Shown in pieces: positions 24,480 to 32,854 of a stretch of DNA of 64,000 nt. Location of the stretch: assembly GCA_002842495.1 (NCBI GenBank), contig PHDB01000005.1:62001-126000 (forward strand), given 5' to 3'. Every line of letters starts with the position of its first letter. Within the stretch, counting starts at the first letter, position 1. The translations under genes and the position numbers were made by a program. Under the pieces are notes generated by a model. It worked only from the letters and a program-made list of their open reading frames with translations. It searched no databases and was not told the DNA's origin. This DNA is from Bacteroidetes bacterium HGW-Bacteroidetes-6. GTDB taxonomy: Bacteria > Bacteroidota > Bacteroidia > Bacteroidales > DTU049.

Positions 24480-25731
24480 TCCAATGACTGAGAACAGAAG
24501 ACTAACAATGTTTCCGGAGGTTTCGGACGAACAGTGGAACGACTGGAAATGGCAAGTGAAAAACAGAATTGAGACACTTGATCAGCTAAAGAGCTATTTA
24601 CACCTCACAAAAGAGGAGGAGGAGGGAATTAAGGAGTCGCTTAAAACATTGAGGATGGCAATAACACCATACTATTTAAGCCTCATTGATCCTGACAATC
24701 CAAATTGTCCGGTAAGGAAACAGGCAATTCCAACAGGCTCTGAAACTCATGTTTCAGCTGCAGATTTGCTTGACCCGCTTCACGAAGATGAGGATTCTCC
24801 TGTACCAGGGTTAACACACAGATACCCGGACAGAGTGTTACTGCTAATAACTGATATGTGCTCAATGTATTGCCGCCATTGTACCAGAAGAAGGTTTGCC
24901 GGCCATAAAGATGATGAGACACCAGGCGATAACATTCAAAAAGCAATTGACTACATTGCAAGAACACCTCAGGTTAGAGATGTTCTCCTTTCCGGAGGAG
25001 ATGCCCTGATGGTATCTGATGCCAAACTGGAATCTATTATTAAGAGATTAAGGGACATACCTCACGTAGAGATTATCAGAATCGGATCAAGGGTTCCGGT
25101 TGTATGCCCTCAAAGAATTACAGATAAACTGGTTGATATGCTTAAACAATATCACCCGATCTGGCTAAATACCCATTTTAATCACCCAAATGAGATTACC
25201 CCGGAATCAAAAGCAGCATGTGAAAAACTTGCCAATGCAGGAGTTCCGCTAGGAAATCAGTCAGTACTCCTACGAGGTGTAAACGATTGTGTAAACATCA
25301 TGAAAAGACTTGTTCATCAGCTTGTTATGATTAGAGTGAGACCATATTACATATACCAGTGTGACCTTTCAATGGGTCTTGAGCACTTCAGAACCCCTGT
25401 ATCAAAGGGAATAGAGATAATTGAAGGCTTAAGGGGACACACATCGGGTTACGCTGTTCCTACATTTGTAGTAGATGCACCTGGCGGAGGCGGAAAAACC
25501 CCGGTAATGCCAACATACATCATTTCACAATCACCAGGCAGAGTTGTCTTAAGAAACTTCGAAGGGGTTATAACAACCTATACCGAACCTTCTGAATATC
25601 ACAATAGTTGTGACTGCCAGGATTGTCGTGACAATGCTAAGGTAGAAGGTGTTGCATCACTATTACAAGGGCAGAGACTTGCTATAGAACCTGAGGTATT
25701 AATGAGAAAAACAAGGTCACATAACAAATAG
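24472..25731 (+). CDS. kamA: L-lysine 2,3-aminomutase
   Basis: A radical SAM, PLP-dependent enzyme converting L-lysine to L-beta-lysine, the first committed step of this pathway. From the ATG at 24460 (423 residues) the iron-sulfur motif is CSMYCRHC, with Cys134, 138 and 141, and the PLP lysine is Lys346 in PGGGGKTPV. SGGDALM, GSRVPVVCPQRI and THFNHPNEI are further family blocks. A C-terminal Cys cluster (NSCDCQDC), zinc-binding in characterised enzymes, is present. The start is uncertain: 24460 and 24472 both lie within the 3' end of the second kdd, and 24484 is outside it. I give 24472 (MFNPMTENRR, 419 residues). Confidence 0.94.
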   Translation: MFNPMTENRRLTMFPEVSDEQWNDWKWQVKNRIETLDQLKSYLHLTKEEEEGIKESLKTLRMAITPYYLSLIDPDNPNCPVRKQAIPTGSETHVSAADLLDPLHEDEDSPVPGLTHRYPDRVLLLITDMCSMYCRHCTRRRFAGHKDDETPGDNIQKAIDYIARTPQVRDVLLSGGDALMVSDAKLESIIKRLRDIPHVEIIRIGSRVPVVCPQRITDKLVDMLKQYHPIWLNTHFNHPNEITPESKAACEKLANAGVPLGNQSVLLRGVNDCVNIMKRLVHQLVMIRVRPYYIYQCDLSMGLEHFRTPVSKGIEIIEGLRGHTSGYAVPTFVVDAPGGGGKTPVMPTYIISQSPGRVVLRNFEGVITTYTEPSEYHNSCDCQDCRDNAKVEGVASLLQGQRLAIEPEVLMRKTRSHNK

Positions 25732-25737
25732 ATAATA

Positions 25738-26769
25738 ATGCCGTTTGTAGAGAAGATCCTGAGCTCCGGAACACTTTCCATCGTGGGTCTTGAGAAAAAT
25801 ACCGGCAAAACCGAGTGTCTGAATTACATTTTAAGAAGATTATCAAGCTATGCCCTTAAAGTAGGGGTAACATCAATTGGTGTAGATGGCGAAAAGGTAG
25901 ATCAGGTAACACAAAGTTCAAAGCCGGAAATTTTTCTTGGAGAGGGAATTCTATTCTCTACAAGCGAAAAGCATTACAGAGAGAGACAGATTCATTCTGA
26001 ACTGCTTAATATCGACCAAGCACAAACCTCTCTGGGCAGAATATGCACTGCAAGAGCATTAGGTTACGGTAAAGTTTTGCTTTCAGGTCCATCTCAGACA
26101 GCATCTCTGATATCTTGGATTAGAATGTTAAAAAAAGAGTATGCAGTTGACCTGTGTATAATTGATGGAGCACTTTCAAGGCTAAGCCTTGCCTCACCGG
26201 CTGTCTCTGAATCAATGATTCTCGCTACAGGGGCTGCATTATCTTCAAACATTCCTGAGCTTGTAAATAAAACTCACTTCATTACAGAGCTTATTAATAT
26301 TCCAGAAACAGGGATAGCTCTGAAAATTGAAGATAATTCACCTGAGAAGGGAATCTGGCAAATAGGAAAAGAGGGAAATTTTGAAGTTCCACTTTTTGAG
26401 TCAGCTTTTATCCATGGAGAATCTCAACCGGAACAAATTAAAGACAATAATGATATTAAAGCTCTTTTTATTGCAGGAGCCCTCACAGACAGGTTTTTAA
26501 AGATGATATCTTCAGAAAAGAGATACTCTGAGGCAGAAATCATTGTTAAAGACTTTACCAGAATTTTTGTAACACCTGCAACTTATCGTAATTTTATAAA
26601 AAAAGGTGGTATTATAAGGGTTTTAAAAAGAAGTAACCTTATAGCTGTGTGTGTGAATCCAACTGCCCCTAATGGCGTAATTCTCAACTCTGATAAGCTT
26701 TGCAGAGCGCTTAGCGAAAAACTGAATTTGCCGGTTTATGATATAATTAAAAATGGTTATGAAGTTTAA
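25738..26769 (+). CDS. kamB: Lysine 5,6-aminomutase reactivase subunit KamB
   Basis: A 343-residue protein with a Walker A-like loop at residues 17-25 (GLEKNTGKT), followed by segments such as GVTSIGVDGE and IIDGALSRL. Position directly between kamA and a MutS-like gene, upstream of kamDE, matches kamB of known lysine clusters. The KamBC pair is thought to rescue the B12-dependent mutase after it inactivates itself, probably by ATP-driven exchange of damaged cobalamin. The fold is otherwise unfamiliar to me, so the assignment leans on context. It overlaps kamC by 11-17 bp. Confidence 0.82.
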   Translation: MPFVEKILSSGTLSIVGLEKNTGKTECLNYILRRLSSYALKVGVTSIGVDGEKVDQVTQSSKPEIFLGEGILFSTSEKHYRERQIHSELLNIDQAQTSLGRICTARALGYGKVLLSGPSQTASLISWIRMLKKEYAVDLCIIDGALSRLSLASPAVSESMILATGAALSSNIPELVNKTHFITELINIPETGIALKIEDNSPEKGIWQIGKEGNFEVPLFESAFIHGESQPEQIKDNNDIKALFIAGALTDRFLKMISSEKRYSEAEIIVKDFTRIFVTPATYRNFIKKGGIIRVLKRSNLIAVCVNPTAPNGVILNSDKLCRALSEKLNLPVYDIIKNGYEV

Positions 26770-28105
26770 GTCGGTTTTAGATATTGCATGTGGGATCAGA
26801 TATATCTATTCCAAGCTAGATATCTGCTCTTCACTGTCTAGGGCAATTCTTCTCGATAGCGAGATGAGTACCAAAATTCATGATATTGAGAAAGCCTATG
26901 ACAATATCAATGAAGTATTGCCTCTTTTGAGCAAACCTACATTCGCATCAGCAATAAACCTCATCAAAATAAAGCTCTCAGAATTAAAGGATATTAGAAG
27001 TTCAGTAATACGTCTAAAAGAGGGGGCGATTCTTGACGATATTGAGCTGTTTGAAATAAAGTCATTGGCCATAATCAACAATGATATATCATCTCTTTTA
27101 AGCCAATTTAATACAGAGTCAATTAAAATTTATGACACAACCCAAGTATTGAATTTATTAGACCCGGATGGAAACAGAATTACCTCATTCTATCTTTATG
27201 ACTCATACAGCCCTGAGCTGACCAAATTAAGGAGAGATTACAAACAGAGCAATTATCAGGACCAGGAGATTACATTTGAGATATCCAAATATGAGGAGAT
27301 TATAAGAGAACAACTATCCTCTTCTCTAAGAGAACATTACTTGTTGATTGACAATACAATGCTCTCTCTTGCACGAGCAGATATACTAATTGCAAAATGC
27401 CTGCAAATTAAGAATTTAGGCCTGATTGTCCCAAACGTCTCTTTAAATAATAAAACTGAATACCGTGGTTTGTTTAACCCGGAAATTGAGAGCATACTAA
27501 AAAATGAGAAGAGGGAATATCAAAAAACCGATATCTCGTTCTGCTCAGAAATACCACTGCTAATAACAGGCTCAAATATGGGAGGGAAAACCGTAACTCT
27601 TAAAACCCTTGCTCTTTCACAATTACTATTTCAGTTTGGGTTTGGTATTCCTGCAACAGAGGCACTCATAACGCCTGTAAGTGAAATATACCTTTCATGC
27701 GGCGATGACCAGGACTACAGAGTGGGCTTATCATCATTTGCAGCAGAGATGAAGAGGGTTGATAAAATGATCAAGAGCCTGAGGAGGGGACGATTCATTC
27801 TCTCTTTAACAGACGAACCTGCCAGAACCACGAATCCTGTTGAGGGATCTGCGCTAGCCGAAGCACTAATAACTATTTTGAGCAAATACAGATCAATGAA
27901 TATTCTCACAACTCACTACAACATTTCAAACCCTAGCTGTTCAAGATTGAGAGTAAAGGGTTTTGAGAATGGCAAGATGAACTATTCTTTGGTTGAAGAT
28001 ACAGGCACAGAGGCTCCACACGAAGCACTTCTTATTGCAGAGAGTCTGGAAATTGACCCGGAATGGGTAGAACTTGCTCAAAAAGAGCTAAATAAAAGAA
28101 ATTAA
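26753..28105 (+). CDS. kamC: Lysine 5,6-aminomutase reactivase ATPase KamC (MutS-like)
   Basis: A 450-residue protein whose C-terminal half is a MutS-type ABC ATPase: Walker A GSNMGGKT at 273-280, SSFAAEMKRV signature-like segment, Walker B-like ILSLTDEPARTTNP, and an H-loop TTHYN. The N-terminal half is largely helical, like the MutS core/clamp, but there is no mismatch-recognition domain. This is not a DNA-repair MutS: it overlaps kamB and sits 12 bp before kamD, and kamC in other lysine fermenters is described as MutS-like. The start is 26753 or 26759. Confidence 0.85.
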   Translation: MVMKFKSVLDIACGIRYIYSKLDICSSLSRAILLDSEMSTKIHDIEKAYDNINEVLPLLSKPTFASAINLIKIKLSELKDIRSSVIRLKEGAILDDIELFEIKSLAIINNDISSLLSQFNTESIKIYDTTQVLNLLDPDGNRITSFYLYDSYSPELTKLRRDYKQSNYQDQEITFEISKYEEIIREQLSSSLREHYLLIDNTMLSLARADILIAKCLQIKNLGLIVPNVSLNNKTEYRGLFNPEIESILKNEKREYQKTDISFCSEIPLLITGSNMGGKTVTLKTLALSQLLFQFGFGIPATEALITPVSEIYLSCGDDQDYRVGLSSFAAEMKRVDKMIKSLRRGRFILSLTDEPARTTNPVEGSALAEALITILSKYRSMNILTTHYNISNPSCSRLRVKGFENGKMNYSLVEDTGTEAPHEALLIAESLEIDPEWVELAQKELNKRN

Positions 28106-28117
28106 GTATTTAATAAT

Positions 28118-29671
28118 ATGCAAAGTAAATTAGGTTTAGATTTTAAAAGAGTACATTATGCCAGAGAACTGGCTTCAGGAATTGCATCCAATGTTCAAGA
28201 GTTTGTTGAAAGTTTCACTACTGTAGCAGTAGAGAGAACATTATGCAGAATGGCAGGAATTGACGGAACTGACAGCAATGAGGTTCCTCTGCCCAACGTT
28301 ATGACCGACTTTCTGAAAGAGAGAGGAGTTATTAATCAGGGGGTACTTTTCTACATTGCAAATGCTATGGTCAATACCGGGCTGTCTCCACAGGAGATTG
28401 CAGAGAAGGTTTCCTGTGGCCAACTTGATATAACAACATTGCCGGTCGCACCAAAAGAGAGAATAAGTGAAGCGCTCAGGCCTGTAATTGAGCAGTGTAT
28501 TCAAAGGATAACCGAAAGAAAAGAGAGAAGGGAAAAATATCTTGAAACACTTGGAGAAGGAAGCAAACCCTATCTTTATGTGATTGTTGCAACAGGCAAC
28601 ATTTACGAAGATGTTATTCAGGCCGAAGCTGCTGCGAGGCAGGGAGCAGACATTATAGCAGTAATACGCACTACCGGACAATCTCTTCTCGATTATGTGC
28701 CATACGGACCCACCACCGAAGGATTTGGCGGAACCTTTGCTACTCAGGAGAACTTCAAAATAATGAGAAGTGCACTGGATAAAGTAGGTGAGGAAGTTGG
28801 AAGGTATATTAGGCTCTGTAATTACTGCTCAGGACTTTGCATGCCTGAGATAGCAGTAATGGGGGCCTTTGAGGGGCTTGATGTTATGCTGAATGATGCA
28901 CTTTACGGCATACTCTTCAGAGACATTAACATGCAGAGAACTCTTGTTGATCAGTACTTTTCAAGAATAATCAACGGTTTTGCAGGTGTAATAATCAACA
29001 CAGGGGAGGATAATTACCTGACCACTGCCGATGCATTCGAGGAGGCACATACTGTTCTTGCCTCTGATTTTATTAATGAACAACTGGCCCTTCTCGCAGG
29101 AATACCTCAGGAGCAAATGGGGCTTGGACACGCATTTGAAATGGATCCTGAGCTTGAAAACGGATTTCTATACGAACTGTCACAGGCACAGATGACAAGA
29201 GAGATATTTCCTAAGTCACCTCTAAAATATATGCCACCTACAAAATTTATGACGGGTAATATATTTAAAGGCCACATACAGGACGCTCTCTTTAATATCG
29301 TAGGAATCTGGACAGGACAGGGGATTCAGCTTTTGGGAATGCCTACTGAGGCAATTCACACCCCATTTATGTCAGACAGATATCTTGCCATTGAAAATGC
29401 AAGGTATATTTTTGGAAATATGAAAAACCTTGGAGATGAGGTAGAGTTTAAAGAGGGAGGAGTTATAAGGGAGCGGGCCCGCTTTGTTTTAGAAAATGCT
29501 ATACAAACGCTTGAAAAGATCAACAACGTAGGTCTCTTCTCAGCTCTCGAGCAAGGGCTATTTGGTGATGTGAAACGATCAAAAACAGGCGGAAAAGGCC
29601 TTGAAGGTGTTGCTGCAAAAGGCAACAACTACATTAACCCGTTTATTAAGCAAATGAAAGGAGAAAAATAA
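28118..29671 (+). CDS. kamD: Lysine 5,6-aminomutase, alpha subunit
   Basis: A 517-residue large subunit of the adenosylcobalamin- and PLP-dependent mutase that moves the terminal amino group of beta-lysine (or D-lysine) from C6 to C5. Recognisable stretches are RTTGQSLLDYVPYGPTTEGFGGT, CNYCSGLCMPEIAVMGAFEGLDVMLNDALYG, and GHAFEMDPE. Length equals that of characterised alpha subunits (about 516-520). It follows kamC by 12 bp and is separated from kamE by one base, so subunit synthesis is probably coupled. Confidence 0.95.
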   Translation: MQSKLGLDFKRVHYARELASGIASNVQEFVESFTTVAVERTLCRMAGIDGTDSNEVPLPNVMTDFLKERGVINQGVLFYIANAMVNTGLSPQEIAEKVSCGQLDITTLPVAPKERISEALRPVIEQCIQRITERKERREKYLETLGEGSKPYLYVIVATGNIYEDVIQAEAAARQGADIIAVIRTTGQSLLDYVPYGPTTEGFGGTFATQENFKIMRSALDKVGEEVGRYIRLCNYCSGLCMPEIAVMGAFEGLDVMLNDALYGILFRDINMQRTLVDQYFSRIINGFAGVIINTGEDNYLTTADAFEEAHTVLASDFINEQLALLAGIPQEQMGLGHAFEMDPELENGFLYELSQAQMTREIFPKSPLKYMPPTKFMTGNIFKGHIQDALFNIVGIWTGQGIQLLGMPTEAIHTPFMSDRYLAIENARYIFGNMKNLGDEVEFKEGGVIRERARFVLENAIQTLEKINNVGLFSALEQGLFGDVKRSKTGGKGLEGVAAKGNNYINPFIKQMKGEK

Positions 29672-29672
29672 T

Positions 29673-30467
29673 ATGAGTGGAGGTTTGTATTCTACACAAT
29701 CCAAAGATTTCGATAAAACATTGGATTTAAAAAAGATCGCCCCTTATGGCGATACAATGAACGATGGAAAGGTTCAGGTAAGTTTCACACTGCCTGTCCC
29801 TGCAGGTGCCGAGGCAACCGAAGCAGCCAAGTTAATGCTTAAAAAAATGGGACTTGAAAACCCTCAGGTTGTATATTTCAAAGAGCTCACACCTGGCTAC
29901 ACTTTTTTCAACTGCTACGGAAATGCAACTCAATCTGTCGATTATACAACCATATATGTGCCCAAGGTTGAAAGCACAGTTATGGATATGCATGAAACAG
30001 ATCTATTCATAAAAGAGAATGTAGGTCGTCCTTTGGTTGTGCTGGGAGCCAGTACAGGCACAGATGCTCATACCGTAGGTATAGATGCAATTATGAACAT
30101 GAAGGGTTATGCCGGCCACTACGGTCTTGAAAGATATGAGATGTTCGAGGCATACAACCTAGGTTCTCAGGTTTTAAATGAGGATTTTATAGCAAAGGCA
30201 ATTGAACTGAAGGCAGATGCCCTGTTAGTATCTCAAACTGTAACACAAAAAGATGTTCACATCAAAAATCTTGTTGAGCTTGTTGAACTTATGGAGGCTG
30301 AGGGATTAAGAGATAAGGTGATTTTGATTTGTGGAGGTCCCAGATTATCTCACGAATTGGCAAAAGAGTTGGGATACGATGCCGGATTTGGAATGAACAG
30401 CTATGCAGACGATGTAGGGTCATACATTGCACAGGAATTTGCCAGAAGGCAATCTCAGAAACAATAA
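29673..30467 (+). CDS. kamE: Lysine 5,6-aminomutase, beta subunit (cobalamin/PLP-binding)
   Basis: A 264-residue small subunit with a B12-binding Rossmann domain in the C-terminal part. The cobalamin motif D-x-H-x-x-G is at residues 131-136 (TDAHTVGID), so His133 is the lower cobalt ligand. Lys144 in NMKGYAGH sits at the same number as the PLP Schiff-base lysine of the characterised enzyme. VSQTVTQKDVH and VILICGGPRLS match later family blocks. Both cofactor residues are intact, so an active mutase is expected. It starts 1 bp after kamD and is followed 14 bp later by atoA. Confidence 0.95.
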   Translation: MSGGLYSTQSKDFDKTLDLKKIAPYGDTMNDGKVQVSFTLPVPAGAEATEAAKLMLKKMGLENPQVVYFKELTPGYTFFNCYGNATQSVDYTTIYVPKVESTVMDMHETDLFIKENVGRPLVVLGASTGTDAHTVGIDAIMNMKGYAGHYGLERYEMFEAYNLGSQVLNEDFIAKAIELKADALLVSQTVTQKDVHIKNLVELVELMEAEGLRDKVILICGGPRLSHELAKELGYDAGFGMNSYADDVGSYIAQEFARRQSQKQ

Positions 30468-30481
30468 AAAACCAAATAGAT

Positions 30482-31141
30482 ATGGACAAAAATCAGATCA
30501 GAGAGGTCATTGCAAGAAGAGCAGCCCTCGAACTTAAGGACGGCAATGTTGTCAATCTGGGAATAGGTCTTCCCACTTTGATACCCAATTATCTGAAACC
30601 GGGGGTAAAAGTTACCCTTCAGTCAGAAAACGGCCTCCTTGGAATGGGCCCTGCACCTGAGCCGGGTAAAGAGGACAAAAATTTTACAAATGCAGGCGGA
30701 GGATTCATTACATATTTTCCGGGTGCCGCAAGTTTTGACACAGCTCTCTCTTTCTCTATTATTAGAGGAGGCCATGTTGATGTAACAATACTTGGAGCAC
30801 TTGAAGCCGATGAAAAGGGCAACCTTGCTAACTGGATGATTCCGGGGAAGAAGACTCCGGGAATGGGGGGAGCGATGGATCTGATTGTTGGAGCTAAAAG
30901 GGTTATTCTTGCTATGGAACACACATCTAAAGGTGCTCCAAAAATATTGACTGATTGTTCCCTTCCCTTGACTGCCAAGGGTCAGGTAAATATGATTATT
31001 ACCGAAATGGGTGTCATGGATATCACTCCTGAGGGAATTGTACTAAAAGAGATACACCCCGATTTTACCATTGAAGAGGTTCAACAGGTAACCGGAGCTA
31101 AATTGATTATATCGGATAAACTTATTAAAATGAGGAGTTAA
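30482..31141 (+). CDS. atoA: Acetoacetate/butyrate CoA-transferase, subunit B
   Basis: A 219-residue class I CoA-transferase beta subunit. The catalytic Glu is Glu49 in QSENGLLG; VVNLGIGLPTLIPNYL and GGHVDVTILGALEADEKGNLANWMIPG are typical. I start it at ATG 30482, since the open frame upstream to 30329 lies within kamE and has a composition unlike this family. Together with AtoD (20454) it should exchange CoA between butyryl-CoA and acetoacetate. The separation of the two subunit genes by nine others is unusual. The thiolase gene begins 2 bp after its stop. Confidence 0.93.
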   Translation: MDKNQIREVIARRAALELKDGNVVNLGIGLPTLIPNYLKPGVKVTLQSENGLLGMGPAPEPGKEDKNFTNAGGGFITYFPGAASFDTALSFSIIRGGHVDVTILGALEADEKGNLANWMIPGKKTPGMGGAMDLIVGAKRVILAMEHTSKGAPKILTDCSLPLTAKGQVNMIITEMGVMDITPEGIVLKEIHPDFTIEEVQQVTGAKLIISDKLIKMRS

Positions 31142-31143
31142 AT

Positions 31144-32352
31144 ATGAAAAAGGTTTACATTGTTGCCGCAAAAAGAACAGCCATAGGTAAATTTCTTGGC
31201 TCACTTTCAAGTTTCGGACCAGCAGAGCTGGGCGCAAAAATTATCAGCGGGATTGTTAAAGAGTCAGGAATATCTCCCGATAAAATTGACTCGGTAATTG
31301 TTGGTAATATACTGTCTGCAGGGCATATGCAGGGAGTTGCCCGCCAATGTTCTATAAAGGCCGGCTTACCTGTTGAGGTGCCTGCATATTCACTTAACAT
31401 GGTTTGCGGATCGGGAATGAAGGCAGTAATGAACGGATGTGCCGATATAATTACCGGTACAGCCAATATAGTAATAGCCGGCGGTACCGAATCAATGAGT
31501 AACGCTGCATTTGTAATGCCGGGCGGAGCAATAAGGAACGGAGTAAAAATGGGCAGCATCACAACAGTTGACCATATGATTTGCGACGGACTCACAGATG
31601 CATTCAACAACTACCATATGGGAATTACTGCAGAAAATATTGCAGAGAAATACGGGATAACAAGAGAAGAGCAGGATGCATTTGCATTTGCATCTCAGCA
31701 AAAAGCAGCAAAATCGGTTGACGCCGGGCTTTTTGATGCCGAAATCATTCCTGTTGAAATTGTTACTAAAAAGGAGACTATCATATTTGATAAGGATGAA
31801 TATCCAAACCGCTCAACCTCACCTGAAAAATTGGGAGCATTAAGACCCGCTTTCAAAAAAGATGGTACAGTGACAGCAGGTAATGCTTCAGGAGTTAATG
31901 ACGGAGCATCTTTTGTAATGCTGGCAAGCGAAGAGGCTGTTAAAGAGTATGGTTTAAAACCTCTTGCTGAGATTGTTGCCTACGGACAGGGTGGAGTAGA
32001 CCCTTCAATAATGGGTATGGGGCCTGTTCCAGCAATCAGACAGGCTTTGAAAAATGCAGGTATGAAGTTGGAAGAGATTGAATTGCTCGAACTTAACGAA
32101 GCTTTTGCAGCTCAATCGCTTGGAGTTATTAAGGAGCTAATCTCTGAGCATAAGGTTTCTAAAGAGTGGATTGATCAAAGGTGCAATATAAATGGTGGTG
32201 CAATAGCCCTGGGCCACCCGATAGGAGCATCGGGTAACAGAATTCTAGTTACACTTGTCCATTTACTGAAAAGCCAAAATAAGAAAGTAGGACTTGCATC
32301 TCTTTGTATAGGAGGTGGAATGGGAACTGCAATAATTATAAAATCAGTATAG
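31144..32352 (+). CDS. atoB: Acetyl-CoA C-acetyltransferase (thiolase)
   Basis: A 402-residue thiolase II-type enzyme. The acyl-accepting Cys is Cys88 in NMVCGSGMKA, the catalytic His is in GHPIGASG, and the second Cys is in SLCIGGGMGTA; GGTESMSNA and LNEAFAAQSL are also standard. In this operon it should run in the breakdown direction, splitting acetoacetyl-CoA made by AtoDA into two acetyl-CoA, one of which refuels Kce. It is the last gene with an obvious role in the pathway; the phosphatase gene starts 22 bp later and may be read through. Confidence 0.94.
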   Translation: MKKVYIVAAKRTAIGKFLGSLSSFGPAELGAKIISGIVKESGISPDKIDSVIVGNILSAGHMQGVARQCSIKAGLPVEVPAYSLNMVCGSGMKAVMNGCADIITGTANIVIAGGTESMSNAAFVMPGGAIRNGVKMGSITTVDHMICDGLTDAFNNYHMGITAENIAEKYGITREEQDAFAFASQQKAAKSVDAGLFDAEIIPVEIVTKKETIIFDKDEYPNRSTSPEKLGALRPAFKKDGTVTAGNASGVNDGASFVMLASEEAVKEYGLKPLAEIVAYGQGGVDPSIMGMGPVPAIRQALKNAGMKLEEIELLELNEAFAAQSLGVIKELISEHKVSKEWIDQRCNINGGAIALGHPIGASGNRILVTLVHLLKSQNKKVGLASLCIGGGMGTAIIIKSV

Positions 32353-32374
32353 AAACTCATTAAGAAGCTGTCTG

Positions 32375-32854
32375 ATGGAAAAATCAAAGGTTAAAATACT
32401 CTTCGTATGTCTTGGTAACATCTGTCGCTCTCCAGCTGCGGAGGCAATTTTCAGGCAGAAGGCCATTTCTGAGGGAGTTTTAGAACGTTTGGAGATAGAT
32501 TCTGCGGGGCTGAACGGTTATCATGATGGAGAGCCGGCCGACCAAAGGATGATAAGGCATGCTTCACAAAGGGGATACAGGATCACCTCTGTATCTAGAA
32601 AAATTATCCCTTCCCACGATTTTGTTTATTTTGATATGATCGTGGGAATGGATAACTTTAACTTCAAAGAGTTGAAAAGACTGGCTTCTCCCTGTGGAGC
32701 ACAGGAGAAAGTCTTTAAAATGACCGATTTTGCAATAAATTGTAGTGCAAAAGAAGTTCCTGACCCATATTACGGAGGAGCAGCAGGATTTGAAAATGTT
32801 CTGGACATACTGGAAGATTGTTCCGAAGGTCTTCTTAATAATATTGAGTTATGA
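32375..32854 (+). CDS. Low-molecular-weight protein-tyrosine phosphatase
   Basis: A 159-residue cytoplasmic phosphatase. The P-loop CLGNICRS begins at residue 12 (Cys12 nucleophile, Arg18), and the general acid Asp lies in VPDPYYGG near residue 129. Both features and the length are typical of the family. The physiological substrate is unknown; in other bacteria such enzymes act on tyrosine kinases of capsule export or on arginine phosphates, and neither partner is seen here. It overlaps the next gene by 4 bp. Confidence 0.93.
   Translation: MEKSKVKILFVCLGNICRSPAAEAIFRQKAISEGVLERLEIDSAGLNGYHDGEPADQRMIRHASQRGYRITSVSRKIIPSHDFVYFDMIVGMDNFNFKELKRLASPCGAQEKVFKMTDFAINCSAKEVPDPYYGGAAGFENVLDILEDCSEGLLNNIEL

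Noticed and set aside
26753-28105. DNA mismatch repair MutS/MutS2
   Set aside because: The ATPase half is MutS-like, but recognition and Smr domains are absent and the operon position matches kamC.
30329-30481. 5' extension of atoA into kamE
   Set aside because: It lies in the coding region of kamE in another frame and reads as basic non-family sequence; AtoA proteins start at the MDKNQIRE ATG.
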